DNA of 64,000 nt from Streptomyces sp. SID12501 (GCF_010550245.1 NZ_JAAGLU010000021.1:120500-184499); one strand, 5' to 3'. Numbered from the stretch's first letter, positions 51,608 to 59,867 are shown. Notes: generated by a model from the letters alone, not told the origin. Program-made: numbers and translations.

Positions 51608-52288
51608 TTACGGCTCGAACTTGTATCCGAGACCGCGGACCGTCACCAGGTACCTGGGCGCGCCCGGGTCCGGCTCGATCTTGGCGCGCAGGCGCTTGAC
51701 GTGGACGTCGAGGGTCTTGGTGTCGCCCACGTAGTCGGCGCCCCAGACCCGGTCGATGAGCTGCATACGGGTCAGTACGCGGCCGGCGTTGCGCAGCAGC
51801 ATCTCCAGCAGGTCGAACTCCTTGAGCGGGAGGTCGATCTTGGCACCGGAGACGGTGACCACGTGGCGGTCCACGTCCATCCGGACCGGGCCGGCCTCCA
51901 GCGCGGCCGGGCTGACCTCCTCGGGCTCGCCCCGGCGGCGCAGGACGGCGCGGATGCGTGCGACCAGTTCGCGGGAGGAGAAGGGCTTGGTGACGTAGTC
52001 GTCGGCCCCTATCTCCAGGCCGACGACCTTGTCGATCTCGCTGTCCTTGGCGGTGACCATGATCACCGGGACGTTGGACTTGACGCGCAGCTGACGGCAG
52101 ACCTCCGTGCCGGGCAGGCCCGGCAGCATCAGGTCGAGCAGGACGAGGTCGGCGCCGTTGCGCTCGAACTCGTCGAGTCCGTCGGGGCCGGTGGCCGCGA
52201 TGGCGACCTCGAAGCCCTCCTTGCGGAGCATGTACGAAAGGGCGTCGGAGAAGGATTCCTCATCCTCGACGACGAGCACTCGGGTCAC
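51608..52288 (-). CDS. phoP: phosphate response regulator PhoP
   Basis: A 226-residue OmpR-family regulator, master of the phosphate-starvation response and of antibiotic control in Streptomyces. The receiver domain has VLVVEDEES, the phospho-acceptor Asp in LVLLDLMLPG, MVTAKDS and the Lys of DDYVTKPFSS. The winged-helix output ends GDTKTLDVHVKRLRAKIEPDPGAPRYLVTVRGLGYKF. Its start overlaps the end of phoR by 4 bases (ATGA), so the pair is co-translated. Confidence 0.97.
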   Translation of the reverse strand: MTRVLVVEDEESFSDALSYMLRKEGFEVAIAATGPDGLDEFERNGADLVLLDLMLPGLPGTEVCRQLRVKSNVPVIMVTAKDSEIDKVVGLEIGADDYVTKPFSSRELVARIRAVLRRRGEPEEVSPAALEAGPVRMDVDRHVVTVSGAKIDLPLKEFDLLEMLLRNAGRVLTRMQLIDRVWGADYVGDTKTLDVHVKRLRAKIEPDPGAPRYLVTVRGLGYKFEP

Positions 52289-53610
52289 GGATGGACCTCC
52301 GGGGCGTGAAGCGGATCGTAAGGGGATGTACCGGTGGTCCGGTCGGCCACTTCGCCGGGGTCGGACGGTCCGTCCCCGGATGCGGGGTCGGAGTCTGGGA
52401 GTGACTCGGGGTGTGAGTCATGGTCGTACAGGTGCGGCCGGTTCGCGCGGGCTCGGCGGCCGGTGGCCGCCTCCGGCAGCCGCAGGGTGAAGGTGGAGCC
52501 CTGGCCCTCGGAGCTCCACACCGTGACCTCCCCGCCGTGCGAGGCGGCCACGTGCTTGACGATCGCCAGCCCGAGGCCCGTACCGCCGGTGGCGCGGGAG
52601 CGGGCCGGGTCGACGCGGTAGAAGCGCTCGAAGATGCGTTCCTTGTCCTTGTCGGAGATGCCTATGCCCTGGTCGGTCACGGCGACCTCGATCAGGTCAC
52701 CGCCCGGCGCGTTCACCTGGCGGGCCGCTATGCCGACGCGGGTGGTGGAGGGCGAGTAGTTGACGGCGTTCTCGACGAGGTTGCCGAGGGCGGCGGCGAG
52801 CTGGCCGCGGTTGCCCCAGACGCGCAGGTCGGCGGTGCCGCCGGCGGCCATGGTGATCTGTTTGGCGCCGGCCTGGTGGCGGCAGCGGTCGACGGCCTCG
52901 GCGACGAGTTCGTCGACGCGGACCGGTTCGGCGTCCTCCAGCGGGTCGTCGTTCTGCACCCGGGAGAGGTCGATGAGTTCCTGGACGAGGCTGGTCAGCC
53001 GGGTGGCCTCGATCTGCATGCGGCCGGCGAAGCGTTCGACGGCCTCCGGGTCGTCCGAGGCGCCCATGACGGCCTCGGAGAGGAGGGAGAGGGCGCCGGT
53101 GGGGGTCTTGAGCTCGTGGCTGACGTTCGCGACGAAGTCGCGCCGTACGGCCTCGATGCGCCGGGCCTCGGTGAGGTCCTCGACGAGGAGGAGTACGAGC
53201 CGTGAGCCGAGCGGGGCGACGCGGGCGGAGACCGCGAGGGCCTCGCCGCGTCCGGTGCCGCGCCTGGGGAGGTCCAGCTCGACCTGGCGTATCTCGCCGT
53301 CGCGCCGGGTGTCGCGGGCCATCTGGAGCATCGGCTCCACCGAGAGCTTTCCGCCGCGGACCAGTCCGAGGGCGTACGCCGCCGAGCTGGCCTTGACGAC
53401 GGCGTCGGCCTCGTCGAGTACGACGGCCGAGGAGCGCAGCACGGACAGCACCGTGTCGACGCCGGGCGGCAGTACGGGGTCGGTGTGCAGGGAGGTTCGG
53501 GTGGGGCGTCTCTGGTCGCGCTCGCTCCAGCGGAACGCCAGCATGGCGATGACGCCGGTGAGCACCCCGGCGATCGCTGCCGCTGCGGCGACCGCCGCGT
53601 TCACGTCCAT
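52285..53610 (-). CDS. phoR: phosphate sensor histidine kinase PhoR
   Basis: A 441-residue kinase. One clear membrane helix near the N-terminus (AVAAAAAIAGVLTGVIAMLAF) and no large external sensor domain, as in other Streptomyces PhoR proteins. A PAS-like region spans about 50-150, then the phosphorylated His in FVANVSHELKTPTGALSL, N-box LGNLVENAVNYSP, DQGIGI and RFYRVDPARSRATGGTGLGLAI. The C-terminal 60 residues are acidic and disordered. The divergent phoU and the PHO boxes lie immediately upstream. Confidence 0.96.
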   Translation of the reverse strand: MDVNAAVAAAAAIAGVLTGVIAMLAFRWSERDQRRPTRTSLHTDPVLPPGVDTVLSVLRSSAVVLDEADAVVKASSAAYALGLVRGGKLSVEPMLQMARDTRRDGEIRQVELDLPRRGTGRGEALAVSARVAPLGSRLVLLLVEDLTEARRIEAVRRDFVANVSHELKTPTGALSLLSEAVMGASDDPEAVERFAGRMQIEATRLTSLVQELIDLSRVQNDDPLEDAEPVRVDELVAEAVDRCRHQAGAKQITMAAGGTADLRVWGNRGQLAAALGNLVENAVNYSPSTTRVGIAARQVNAPGGDLIEVAVTDQGIGISDKDKERIFERFYRVDPARSRATGGTGLGLAIVKHVAASHGGEVTVWSSEGQGSTFTLRLPEAATGRRARANRPHLYDHDSHPESLPDSDPASGDGPSDPGEVADRTTGTSPYDPLHAPEVHP

Positions 53611-53683
53611 GCAGCCAGGTTAGGCATGGGATGCGTCCCGGCCACAGCCAAGAGAGTGCGACCTCGAACACTCGTCGCCCAGA

Positions 53684-53716
53684 GTTCACCTTGGAGCCAG
53701 TATTGGTTCATTTGTC
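53684..53716. promoter_or_regulatory. PHO boxes in the phoRP-phoU intergenic region
   Basis: Three consecutive 11-base units: GTTCACCTTGG, AGCCAGTATTG and GTTCATTTGTC. The first and third match the PhoP direct-repeat core GTTCA; the middle is degenerate. They lie between the divergent phoR and phoU starts and mark PhoP autoregulation, established in S. coelicolor. Confidence 0.88.
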
Positions 53717-53813
53717 GGGGCGGAAAAGGACGCGTGCGGGGCCGAACGTGGGAGCGTGGGGGTCACGGGGCCCGCTGTTCGCCCCCGAACGGACGTCAAG
53801 AGAGGGACACCTG

Positions 53814-54503
53814 ATGCGTGACGCGTACCACGAGGAACTTGACTCGATCGGCGATAGTCTGGTCGAGATGGCCCGACTTGTCGGGTCGGCGATCGGGCGT
53901 GCCACGACGGCGATCCTGGACTCCGACCTGAAGCTGGCCGAAAGTGTCATCGAGGCCGACGCCAGGGTCGACGAGCTCCAGCACGACCTGGAGGGCCGCG
54001 CCATAGCGCTGCTGGCCCGCCAGCAGCCGGTGGCCACCGACCTGCGGATCGTTGTCACGTCGCTGCGGATGAGCGCCGACCTCGAGCGCTCGGGCGACCT
54101 CGCCCAGCACGTCGCCAAGCTGGCCCGGCTGCGTTTCCCGGAGCGCGCGGTCCCGAGCGACCTGCACGCCACGATCCTGGAGATGGGCCAGCTCGCGCAG
54201 CGCCTGATGGCGAAGGCGGCCGAGGTCATCATCACCAAGGACGTCGACCTGGCGATGCAGCTGGAGACGGACGACGACGAGATGGACCTGCTGCACCGCA
54301 CGCTCTTCCGGCACCTGATGGAGGACCGCTGGAAGCACGGCATCGAGACGGCGGTCGACGTCACGCTGCTGGGCCGCTACTACGAGCGCTTCGCGGACCA
54401 CGCGGTGTCGGTCGCCAAGCGTGTGGTGTTCCTCGTGACGGGCGAGCACGCGGACGAGCTGCAGCAGGACGTGCAGCCGCCCACCGGGGCCGAGGGCGCG
54501 TAA
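53814..54503 (+). CDS. phoU: phosphate signalling protein PhoU
   Basis: A 229-residue all-helical protein with two PhoU repeats that dampens PhoR signalling and phosphate uptake. It begins MRDAYHEELDSIGDSLVEMARLV and keeps the metal-binding E/D motifs RMSADLERSGDLAQHVAK and GRYYERFADHAVSVAKRV. ATG 53814 follows AGAGGGA. It is divergent from phoRP with PHO boxes between. Confidence 0.96.
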   Translation: MRDAYHEELDSIGDSLVEMARLVGSAIGRATTAILDSDLKLAESVIEADARVDELQHDLEGRAIALLARQQPVATDLRIVVTSLRMSADLERSGDLAQHVAKLARLRFPERAVPSDLHATILEMGQLAQRLMAKAAEVIITKDVDLAMQLETDDDEMDLLHRTLFRHLMEDRWKHGIETAVDVTLLGRYYERFADHAVSVAKRVVFLVTGEHADELQQDVQPPTGAEGA

Positions 54504-54658
54504 GCCTCCGGTCGGCTCCGCGGCGGGGGCGCGCGGGGCCGGCCCTCGCGCCGCCGAGGTGTCCGCGAGCCTCTGTGCGCCGTTGATGCGCCCGACGGGA
54601 GGGGCATGCAATGGGGAGAAGGCACCCGTCTCCAGGATCCAGGCTCCAGGAGGGCCCC

Positions 54659-54811
54659 ATGGCCGAGACCCCCAGCACGCCCGACCCGACGCAGACACGC
54701 GAGACGCAACAGCCCGCCGAGATCAAGAACCTGCCCCTGTTCGGCGCCTGCGGCTGCGGCTCCGGCTGCGGGTGCGGGTGTCAGTCGGGCAACCCCTGCC
54801 AGTGCGGCTGA
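54659..54811 (+). CDS. metallothionein-like cysteine-rich small protein
   Basis: Fifty residues: a hydrophilic Thr/Gln/Pro-rich start, the phrase AEIKNLPLFGACG, and a tail with seven Cys alternating with Gly (CGCGSGCGCGC, then CQC). This pattern suggests thiolate binding of zinc, copper or iron. ATG 54659 has CAGGAGGG at correct spacing and the gene is followed by a strong terminator, so it is very likely real. It could also be a precursor or a thioredoxin-type accessory peptide; I know no experimental function. Confidence 0.8.
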   Translation: MAETPSTPDPTQTRETQQPAEIKNLPLFGACGCGSGCGCGCQSGNPCQCG

Positions 54812-54844
54812 CGGCGTATCACCAGCCGCACCACTGAGTCCGTG

Positions 54845-54881
54845 AGGACCCTGTCTCCCGTTGTGGAGATGGGGTCCTTTT
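54845..54881 (+). terminator. intrinsic terminator with T tract
   Basis: AGGACCC/GGGTCCT outer stem and TCTCC/GGAGA inner stem, followed by TTTT, 33 bases after the small Cys-rich gene. Confidence 0.88.
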
Positions 54882-55124
54882 GTGTGAGGTTTGTGTGCGG
54901 CGGGGCAGTCCGCCCCGGTCCGGGGCGGTGGAGGACGGCCTCGGCGGTCGCTGAACGGGCATACTCTTCACAGCAGTTGACGCTCAGGTGCTGTCCATGC
55001 ACAGCAGGCACCCTGTTGCCATCTCGTTAACCAGCACTTCTTGACGTCACGTGCTGCAGCCGCGTTGGCTTCCGTATCTGTATCTGGGTTCGTCCTGCTG
55101 TTCCCCGCTTGGAAGGCACCTGCC
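54882..55124. other. leader region of the sugar-binding protein gene, no gene seen
   Basis: About 240 bases, partly lower in GC. Around 54990-55035 it holds CAGCAG, GTGCTGT and CAGCAC segments that could pair. The frame upstream of GTG 55125 is open but lacks a ribosome binding site. Confidence 0.45.
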
Positions 55125-56261
55125 GTGAACGCTCGTACCCCTCGTCGGACCGCCGTGCGCCGTACGGCCATCGCGGTGACGGCCGCCGCCTCGGCCTTCT
55201 CGCTCGCCGCGTGCGGTGTGATCGACAGCGCCAGTGGCAGCAGCGGCTCCGCGGCGCCCAAGAAGGGCGACGACATCACTGTGGGGCTTCTGCTTCCCGA
55301 CAAGAAGACGAAGCGCTTCGAGAAGTTCGACTACCCGCTGTTCAAGAAGCAGGTCCTCGCCATCACCAACGGCAAGGGCAAGGTCCTCTACGCCAACGCC
55401 GAGGCGGACAAGGCCAAGCAGAACCGGCAGCTCGAAGAGATGATCGCCGAGAAGGTGGACGTCCTCGTGGTGGACGCGATCGACGCCAAGACCATCGCGT
55501 CGGCCATCGAGAAGGCCAAGGACGCGGACATACCGGTCATCGCGTACGACCGGCTCGCGGAGGGTCCGATCGACGCGTACGTCTCGCACGACAACGAACT
55601 CGTCGGTGAGGTGCAGGGCCGCTCGGTCATCGAGGCCCTCGGCGCCAAGTCCGCGAACAGCAAGATCGTGATGATCAACGGCTCGCTCACGGACCCGAAC
55701 GCGGCGTTGTTCAAGGACGGCGCGATGACCGAGCTCCAGGGCAAGGTCCAGGTCGCGGCGTCGTACAACACCAAGGACTGGCTGCCCGAGGTCGCCAAGG
55801 CCAACATGGAGGCGGCGATCAGGGCCGTCGGGCTGAACAACATCGACGCCGTCTACTCGGCGAACGACGGCATGGCCGGCGCGGTCATCGACGCGCTGAA
55901 GGAGGCGGGTGCCTCGAAGATCCCGCCGGTGACCGGGCAGGACGCGGACCTGGCGGCGGTGCAGCGGATCGTCTCGGGCGAGCAGTACATGAGCGTATAC
56001 AAGTCGTTCATCCTGGAGGCCAACAACGCCGCGTCCATCGCGGTGGCCAAGGTCCAGGGCCGCGGGATCGAGTTCGACGCGCTGACCCGCGACAGCGTCG
56101 ACAGCCCGACGACGAAGAGCATCCCGTCGCAGCTGGTACCGGTGGTGGCCCTCACGCAGGAAAACATCAAGGACACCGTGATCCAGGACGGCATCTACAC
56201 CATCCAGGACATCTGCACCCCGCAGTACGCGGCGGCCTGCGCGGAGATCGGCCTCAAGTAG
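55125..56261 (+). CDS. orphan sugar ABC-transporter substrate-binding lipoprotein (xylose/ribose type)
   Basis: A 378-residue periplasmic-binding-protein family 4 lipoprotein (XylF/ChvE-like), with an Arg-rich twin-arginine-like start (TPRRTAVRRTA) and lipobox SLAACGV. The ligand-binding fold shows DDITVGLLLPDKKTKRFEKFD, VDVLVVDAIDAKTIASAIEKA, IPVIAYDRLAEGPIDAYVS and AVYSANDGMAGAVIDALKEAG. GTG 55125 has GGAAGG upstream. No permease or ATPase gene is adjacent, although family 4 proteins usually lead an operon with them. Confidence 0.92.
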   Translation: MNARTPRRTAVRRTAIAVTAAASAFSLAACGVIDSASGSSGSAAPKKGDDITVGLLLPDKKTKRFEKFDYPLFKKQVLAITNGKGKVLYANAEADKAKQNRQLEEMIAEKVDVLVVDAIDAKTIASAIEKAKDADIPVIAYDRLAEGPIDAYVSHDNELVGEVQGRSVIEALGAKSANSKIVMINGSLTDPNAALFKDGAMTELQGKVQVAASYNTKDWLPEVAKANMEAAIRAVGLNNIDAVYSANDGMAGAVIDALKEAGASKIPPVTGQDADLAAVQRIVSGEQYMSVYKSFILEANNAASIAVAKVQGRGIEFDALTRDSVDSPTTKSIPSQLVPVVALTQENIKDTVIQDGIYTIQDICTPQYAAACAEIGLK

Positions 56262-56384
56262 CCGCCGGGGGCCGCCTGCCGGGTCGCTGGGTCGCCGGGA
56301 CCGTGGTGCGGGCGGAGGATGGAGAGCAGGCGAACCGTCCGAAGCGGGAAGCGCGACCGGATCAGGGATAGGAGGTGCGACGCC

Positions 56385-56633
56385 ATGCCCCAGTTCATGG
56401 ACGTCCACCACGGCATGGAAGGCATCACCGCCGACCAGCTGAACCAGGCCCACCAGGCCGACCTGGACATCGAGAAGGACGAGGGAGTCCACTTCGAGAA
56501 GGCCTGGGCGGATCCCGCCTCCGGCACGGTCTACTGCCTCTCGGAGGCCCCCTCGGCGGAAGCGGTCCGGCGTATCCACGAACGCGCCGGTCACCCGGCG
56601 GACGAGGTCCACCCGGTTCCGCTGACGGTCTGA
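56385..56633 (+). CDS. DUF4242 small protein, nickel-binding homologue
   Basis: An 82-residue ferredoxin-like-fold protein of the DUF4242 family, starting MPQFMDVHHGMEGITADQL and ending HPVPLTV. The family member at this position in S. coelicolor (SCO4226) was shown to bind nickel; the N-terminal His pair and the single Cys in TVYCLSE are present here. The start has a textbook GGAGGTG site. It stands alone between the sugar-binding gene and a minus-strand secreted protein gene. A metal-handling role is inferred, perhaps with the Cys-rich peptide at 54659. Confidence 0.88.
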   Translation: MPQFMDVHHGMEGITADQLNQAHQADLDIEKDEGVHFEKAWADPASGTVYCLSEAPSAEAVRRIHERAGHPADEVHPVPLTV

Positions 56634-56695
56634 GGAGGTCCCCTGCCCGCCGGTGTCGCGGGCAGGGGACGGGCACTACTTCATCGGGTCCGGGC

Positions 56696-57502
56696 TCACT
56701 TCACATCGACGTAGTCGGTCCAGCCGGCCGCGGGCATGGTGAGGTTCGTGCCCTCGAAGGTGTAGCGGTACGCGCCGTCCGCGGCCGCCTGCACGGTGGC
56801 CGTGGCCCAGCCGTTCCGGTCGGTCTTGACCTTCTTCAGCGTCTTGAAGGGGCCGCTCGTGCCCTTGCGGTACTGGAGCAGCAGCTGGTGCCCGACGAGG
56901 GGGACGTTCTTGTTCGTCTCCCAGCTGGCGACGGTCATCTGGGCCTTGACCGTGAGGTTCTTGCCCTTGGTCACCGGCTCCGGGCCGGCGTCGGTCTGAG
57001 ACATGTAGGTCGTGCGCTTGACGCGGGCGAAGGATGTGAGGTCGGTGAGGCCGTCCCCGCGGGTGACGTTGCCTTCGCCGTCGGTGGCCACGAAGCTCAG
57101 GTACCAGAGACCGGCGAGGGCGTTGCTGTGGAGGTTGACCTTCGGGTTGGCCGTCAGCAGGGCCTCGCACCAGGAGGTGATCTCGTTGGTCTTGTGGCAG
57201 TGGGCGCCCGCGGTAATGACCGCGTCGGGCTTCTCCGCGTCGTCTCCGCGCCTCAGCTCGATCGACACGCTCTTGACGCCGGACGGGTCGCTGAGCGTCG
57301 CGGAGATCGGGATCAGTCTCTTCGTCGCGGCGTCGACGCCAACGGTGTAGTCCTGCCAGTCGTGGTTGACATCGATGTTCGAGAACGTCGTGGCCGAGTC
57401 GTCCTGGTCGGCCCCGGACGCCGGGGCGGCGAGAGCGGTGACGGCCAGAGCGACGCTGACGGCAGCGGCGGTAGCGGTGGCGACAGTGGCGCGTATGCGC
57501 AT
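56696..57502 (-). CDS. secreted protein with Ig-like/calcium-binding-style beta domains
   Basis: A 268-residue exported protein. The signal peptide is MRIRATVATATAAAVSVALAV with a cleavage site near APASGA. The mature part has two beta-rich regions: YTVGVDAATKRLIPISATLSDPSGVKSVSIELRRGDD with two Cys, and a C-terminal Ig-like region (KNVPLVGHQLLLQYRKG, WATATVQAAADGAYRYTFEG). Similar proteins occur widely in Streptomyces; no function is known. ATG 57502 has an AGGGGGA site. Confidence 0.8.
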   Translation of the reverse strand: MRIRATVATATAAAVSVALAVTALAAPASGADQDDSATTFSNIDVNHDWQDYTVGVDAATKRLIPISATLSDPSGVKSVSIELRRGDDAEKPDAVITAGAHCHKTNEITSWCEALLTANPKVNLHSNALAGLWYLSFVATDGEGNVTRGDGLTDLTSFARVKRTTYMSQTDAGPEPVTKGKNLTVKAQMTVASWETNKNVPLVGHQLLLQYRKGTSGPFKTLKKVKTDRNGWATATVQAAADGAYRYTFEGTNLTMPAAGWTDYVDVK

Positions 57503-57617
57503 GGTGTGGTTTCCCCCTGCGTTTGATGAGGCTGTTGGTGCCTTCACCCGCGTCAGACACACGGGACGCCTGAGGGGTTGTGCTCTGAGGGGCCACGGAG
57601 GTCCCACGGCCGCGAAA

Positions 57618-57656
57618 ATGCCCCTGAGTCGCGCCGTATGCGCAGCTCAGAGGCAT
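57618..57656 (-). terminator. terminator of the interrupted minus-strand gene at the element junction
   Basis: ATGCCCCTGAG and CTCAGAGGCAT arms (10 of 11 pairs) immediately follow the TAG at 57668-57670 of the short coding remnant. Confidence 0.65.
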
Positions 57657-57667
57657 GATCGCTATTC

Positions 57668-57718
57668 CTACTTCTTCTTGCCCTGGGTCTGGCGGGCCCG
57701 CTTTTCGGCCCTGGTCAG
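57668..57718 (-). pseudogene. 3' end of a host gene, probable left attachment site (attL) of the integrative element
   Basis: Seventeen codons including stop on the minus strand read LTRAEKRARQTQGKKK with G/C-rich third positions; the frame upstream (beyond 57718) loses coding bias at once. A terminator follows directly. A 3'-terminal gene piece at the edge of an AICE is what site-specific integration into a gene's end produces. The rest of the host gene should lie beyond the right end of the element. Identity of the host gene is unknown. Confidence 0.45.
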
Positions 57719-57826
57719 AGAGGTGCAAACCTCAACTGACCTGCGGTCTAGCCGTTCTTGTCGGTCGTTGTTGGTCGTTGTCGAGCGACCTCGGACGGCC
57801 CACAGACGGCCCCACAAGACCAGCGT

Positions 57827-58402
57827 TCAGGCTTCGTCGGCAGGGGCGCCCACGTGCAGCGGCGCGTCTGGATACGTGAGCGTCGATGCGGCGCGCTGGG
57901 CAAGCCACCCCGAGCGGCGATGTGCCGGCCGTTCCGTGCGAAGGTGCTCGAAGCCCATTCGCTCGTAGTACGAGTGAAGGCCCTCATTGGTGCGCCATGT
58001 GTCGATGCGGACCCAGGAACGCCCCTCAAGGGCCGCAACCTTGGATGCCCAATCGACAATCCGACCACCGAGGTGTCGGCCCTTCGCTGCTCGCGAAACG
58101 ATGAGCTTGTAGAGGTAGAAGGCGGATTCAGGCTTGTCCTCGTCGCGCCAGAAGTCACGGTCAACCGGCCCACGGCTGACCGTGGCGATGATCGCCCCGG
58201 AGCTGTCAACGACCGTCCACGCGCGCCCGTCATCGATGGCCTGATGCCACTTCTCGATCGCCCGACCGCCCGTTTCCGGGTCGCTCCATTGGTCCGTGCC
58301 CTTGTCCTTCAGCCACCCTTCCGCCTCAGTGCGGAGCGCCATGAGCGCGGGCACATCGGACGGACGTGCAGGGCGCAGGTACTCAGTTGGTGTCGACTTC
58401 AT
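57827..58402 (-). CDS. GNAT family N-acetyltransferase of the integrative element
   Basis: A 191-residue acetyltransferase: start TEYLRPARPSDVPALMALRTEAE, WHQAIDDGRAWTVVD, the acetyl-CoA loop LIVSRAAKGRHLGGRIVDWA, and WVRIDTWRTNEGLHSYYERMGFEHL. It overlaps the end of the upstream GntR gene by 20 bases. GntR-GNAT pairs are typical of Streptomyces AICEs; the acetylated target is unknown. Confidence 0.85.
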   Translation of the reverse strand: MKSTPTEYLRPARPSDVPALMALRTEAEGWLKDKGTDQWSDPETGGRAIEKWHQAIDDGRAWTVVDSSGAIIATVSRGPVDRDFWRDEDKPESAFYLYKLIVSRAAKGRHLGGRIVDWASKVAALEGRSWVRIDTWRTNEGLHSYYERMGFEHLRTERPAHRRSGWLAQRAASTLTYPDAPLHVGAPADEA

Positions 58403-59153
58403 AGAGGATCTTGTGCCTGTCTCCGGGGAGGATTGTGACCATGCATCGAAGGGGCTTCCCGTCGGAGTCGTAACCGGTCCGGGTGTGTTCAGCGACGGGT
58501 GTTGCCGCAGGTAGGGCAAGCCTCTCCGCTTCCTTCCTAGTAGGCATACGTACTGCGATTTCGTCGCGGTATTTGACCTGGACCAAACCCACAGAGGCCA
58601 GTACGCCGCCGGGCGCGGCCACGTCTCGCGGGTCCATGAGCAGAGTGCCCGCCACCAGCTCCTGCGGGAAGTAGGAGTCAGCTAGGGCGTACGGCCGGTT
58701 GTCAATGAAGCGCACGCGCTGCCGGAGCACGACCAGACCGCCCTCCGCGATGTTCAGCGCCTCCCCCACGTGTGCGGGCGGTTGAACGATCGAGACGCTG
58801 ATCTCTTGCCGAGGGGTCTTGCCCTCCGCCGTTACGACGCTGGCCCATTGGTCCCCCGCAGTCTTGCCCTCCACTGCATTGGCGTGGCGGCTGCGGCTTT
58901 CGAGCGTGGACCAGTTCCAGACCACAGGGGGGTAGTCCTCGCGGACGTACTTGCCCTGCCCCTGGCCGGTCACCACGAGCCCTTCATCGACCAGGGCACG
59001 CACTCCAGCGCGCACGGTTTCACGGCTGTAGCCGTACTCCTTCATCATCTGGGACTCGCTCGGAAGCGGGTCGCCCGGCGTCAGTGAGCCGCTTTCAATC
59101 CGTTCACGCAGGTCAGCAGCAATCTCCTGCGCCTTTGTCATCCCTCGCCGCAC
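58383..59153 (-). CDS. GntR-family regulator with UTRA domain (KorSA-like) of the integrative element
   Basis: A 256-residue repressor. The winged-helix domain (residues 5-75) shows AADLRERIESGSLTPGDPLPSESQMMKEYGYSRETVRAGVRALVDEGLVV. The UTRA effector domain follows (VVLRQRVRFIDNRPYALADSYFPQELV to PAATPVAEHTRTGYDSDG). Such proteins (KorSA, Pra-linked regulators) keep conjugative transfer genes silent in AICEs. GTG 59153 has GTAGGAGGG upstream. Two operator-like repeats lie in front of it. Confidence 0.9.
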   Translation of the reverse strand: MRRGMTKAQEIAADLRERIESGSLTPGDPLPSESQMMKEYGYSRETVRAGVRALVDEGLVVTGQGQGKYVREDYPPVVWNWSTLESRSRHANAVEGKTAGDQWASVVTAEGKTPRQEISVSIVQPPAHVGEALNIAEGGLVVLRQRVRFIDNRPYALADSYFPQELVAGTLLMDPRDVAAPGGVLASVGLVQVKYRDEIAVRMPTRKEAERLALPAATPVAEHTRTGYDSDGKPLRCMVTILPGDRHKILYEVDTN

Positions 59154-59177
59154 GGTGACCCTCCTACGTAATTTCCA

Positions 59178-59192
59178 ACTCCTCCGTACAAG
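59178..59192. promoter_or_regulatory. operator-like repeat A for the GntR/UTRA regulator
   Basis: ACTCCTCCGTACAAG lies 25 bases upstream of the GntR start and matches repeat B at 13 of 15 positions. Confidence 0.55.
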
Positions 59193-59247
59193 TTAGACCA
59201 GGGGGCTTGACCTTCCAACCCCAGGGTGTGCAAACTCATCTCGCGGC

Positions 59248-59262
59248 ACTCCTCCAGACAAG
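59248..59262. promoter_or_regulatory. operator-like repeat B
   Basis: ACTCCTCCAGACAAG, same orientation as repeat A, 70 bases away. Just beyond it a CTGTACGGGGTGTCACGTAC stretch repeats GTAC-containing half-sites. Confidence 0.5.
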
Positions 59263-59867
59263 CTGTACGGGGTGTCACGTACAACGTTCTGCCCGACTGC
59301 AAGTGCTCGGTGAGTACCCGTGAAGACGGGAGCCCCTGATCGCGGGGTTACCAGGCTCACCGGAGCGGCCGTTCTTTGAGAACTGAACAGTGTGTTGATT
59401 CGACGGGGTGTGAGTCCCTGTCCCCGCAACGGCCCGGGTGATGGCCGCCGGCGGTCACTTTCTTGCGTGCTGGCTCTGGGAAACAGCCGTGGGGATCATC
59501 CCTCCATCACTGGAGGTCAACCCCTCGGGGGCTACCCGGTACGCGCCGCCCTGCTGGCGTCAGAGCAGTGACGATGACGCGCCCGACTTGACCGGCTCGG
59601 GACCGGCCTGCCCCGCAAGGGCGGACCGGTGAAGCCGTTTTCCCTTCCCACTGAGGGAGGTCGGTGTGAACCGACGACATACCCCGGCCCCGCCGCACGG
59701 ACCGAGCGACGGCGCCGTACATCCCCGGTCCACCCCCGATTCCGCAGCGCACTGACGCGGCGGCCGGCTGCCTCTCCGACCCGTCCGCCCCTCGGTCCGC
59801 CGAGGTCGTACGGGTCGGAGCGCGGGGAGTCGCGCAAGCTCCGTTCGCCAATCGAAAGGACGACCGG
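59263..59867 (+). promoter_or_regulatory. long non-coding leader of the transfer cassette
   Basis: About 600 bases without a credible gene. It includes TTCTTTGAGAACTGAACAG (59372-59390), which resembles the boxA-like antitermination spacer of rRNA operons, and several short hairpins (for example CTCCATCACTGGAG near 59500). A small frame at 59438-59632 has no ribosome binding site or homologue I know. It probably carries the promoter and leader of the plus-strand cassette. Confidence 0.5.

Noticed and set aside
57600..57830. tRNA gene as attachment site of the AICE
   Set aside because: No cloverleaf can be drawn on either strand; a GAGGTTTGCACCTC stretch mimics a T arm but lacks the conserved T loop and the other arms.
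59438..59632. Small frame in the AICE leader
   Set aside because: No ribosome binding site, no coding bias and no known relative; treated as part of the non-coding leader.
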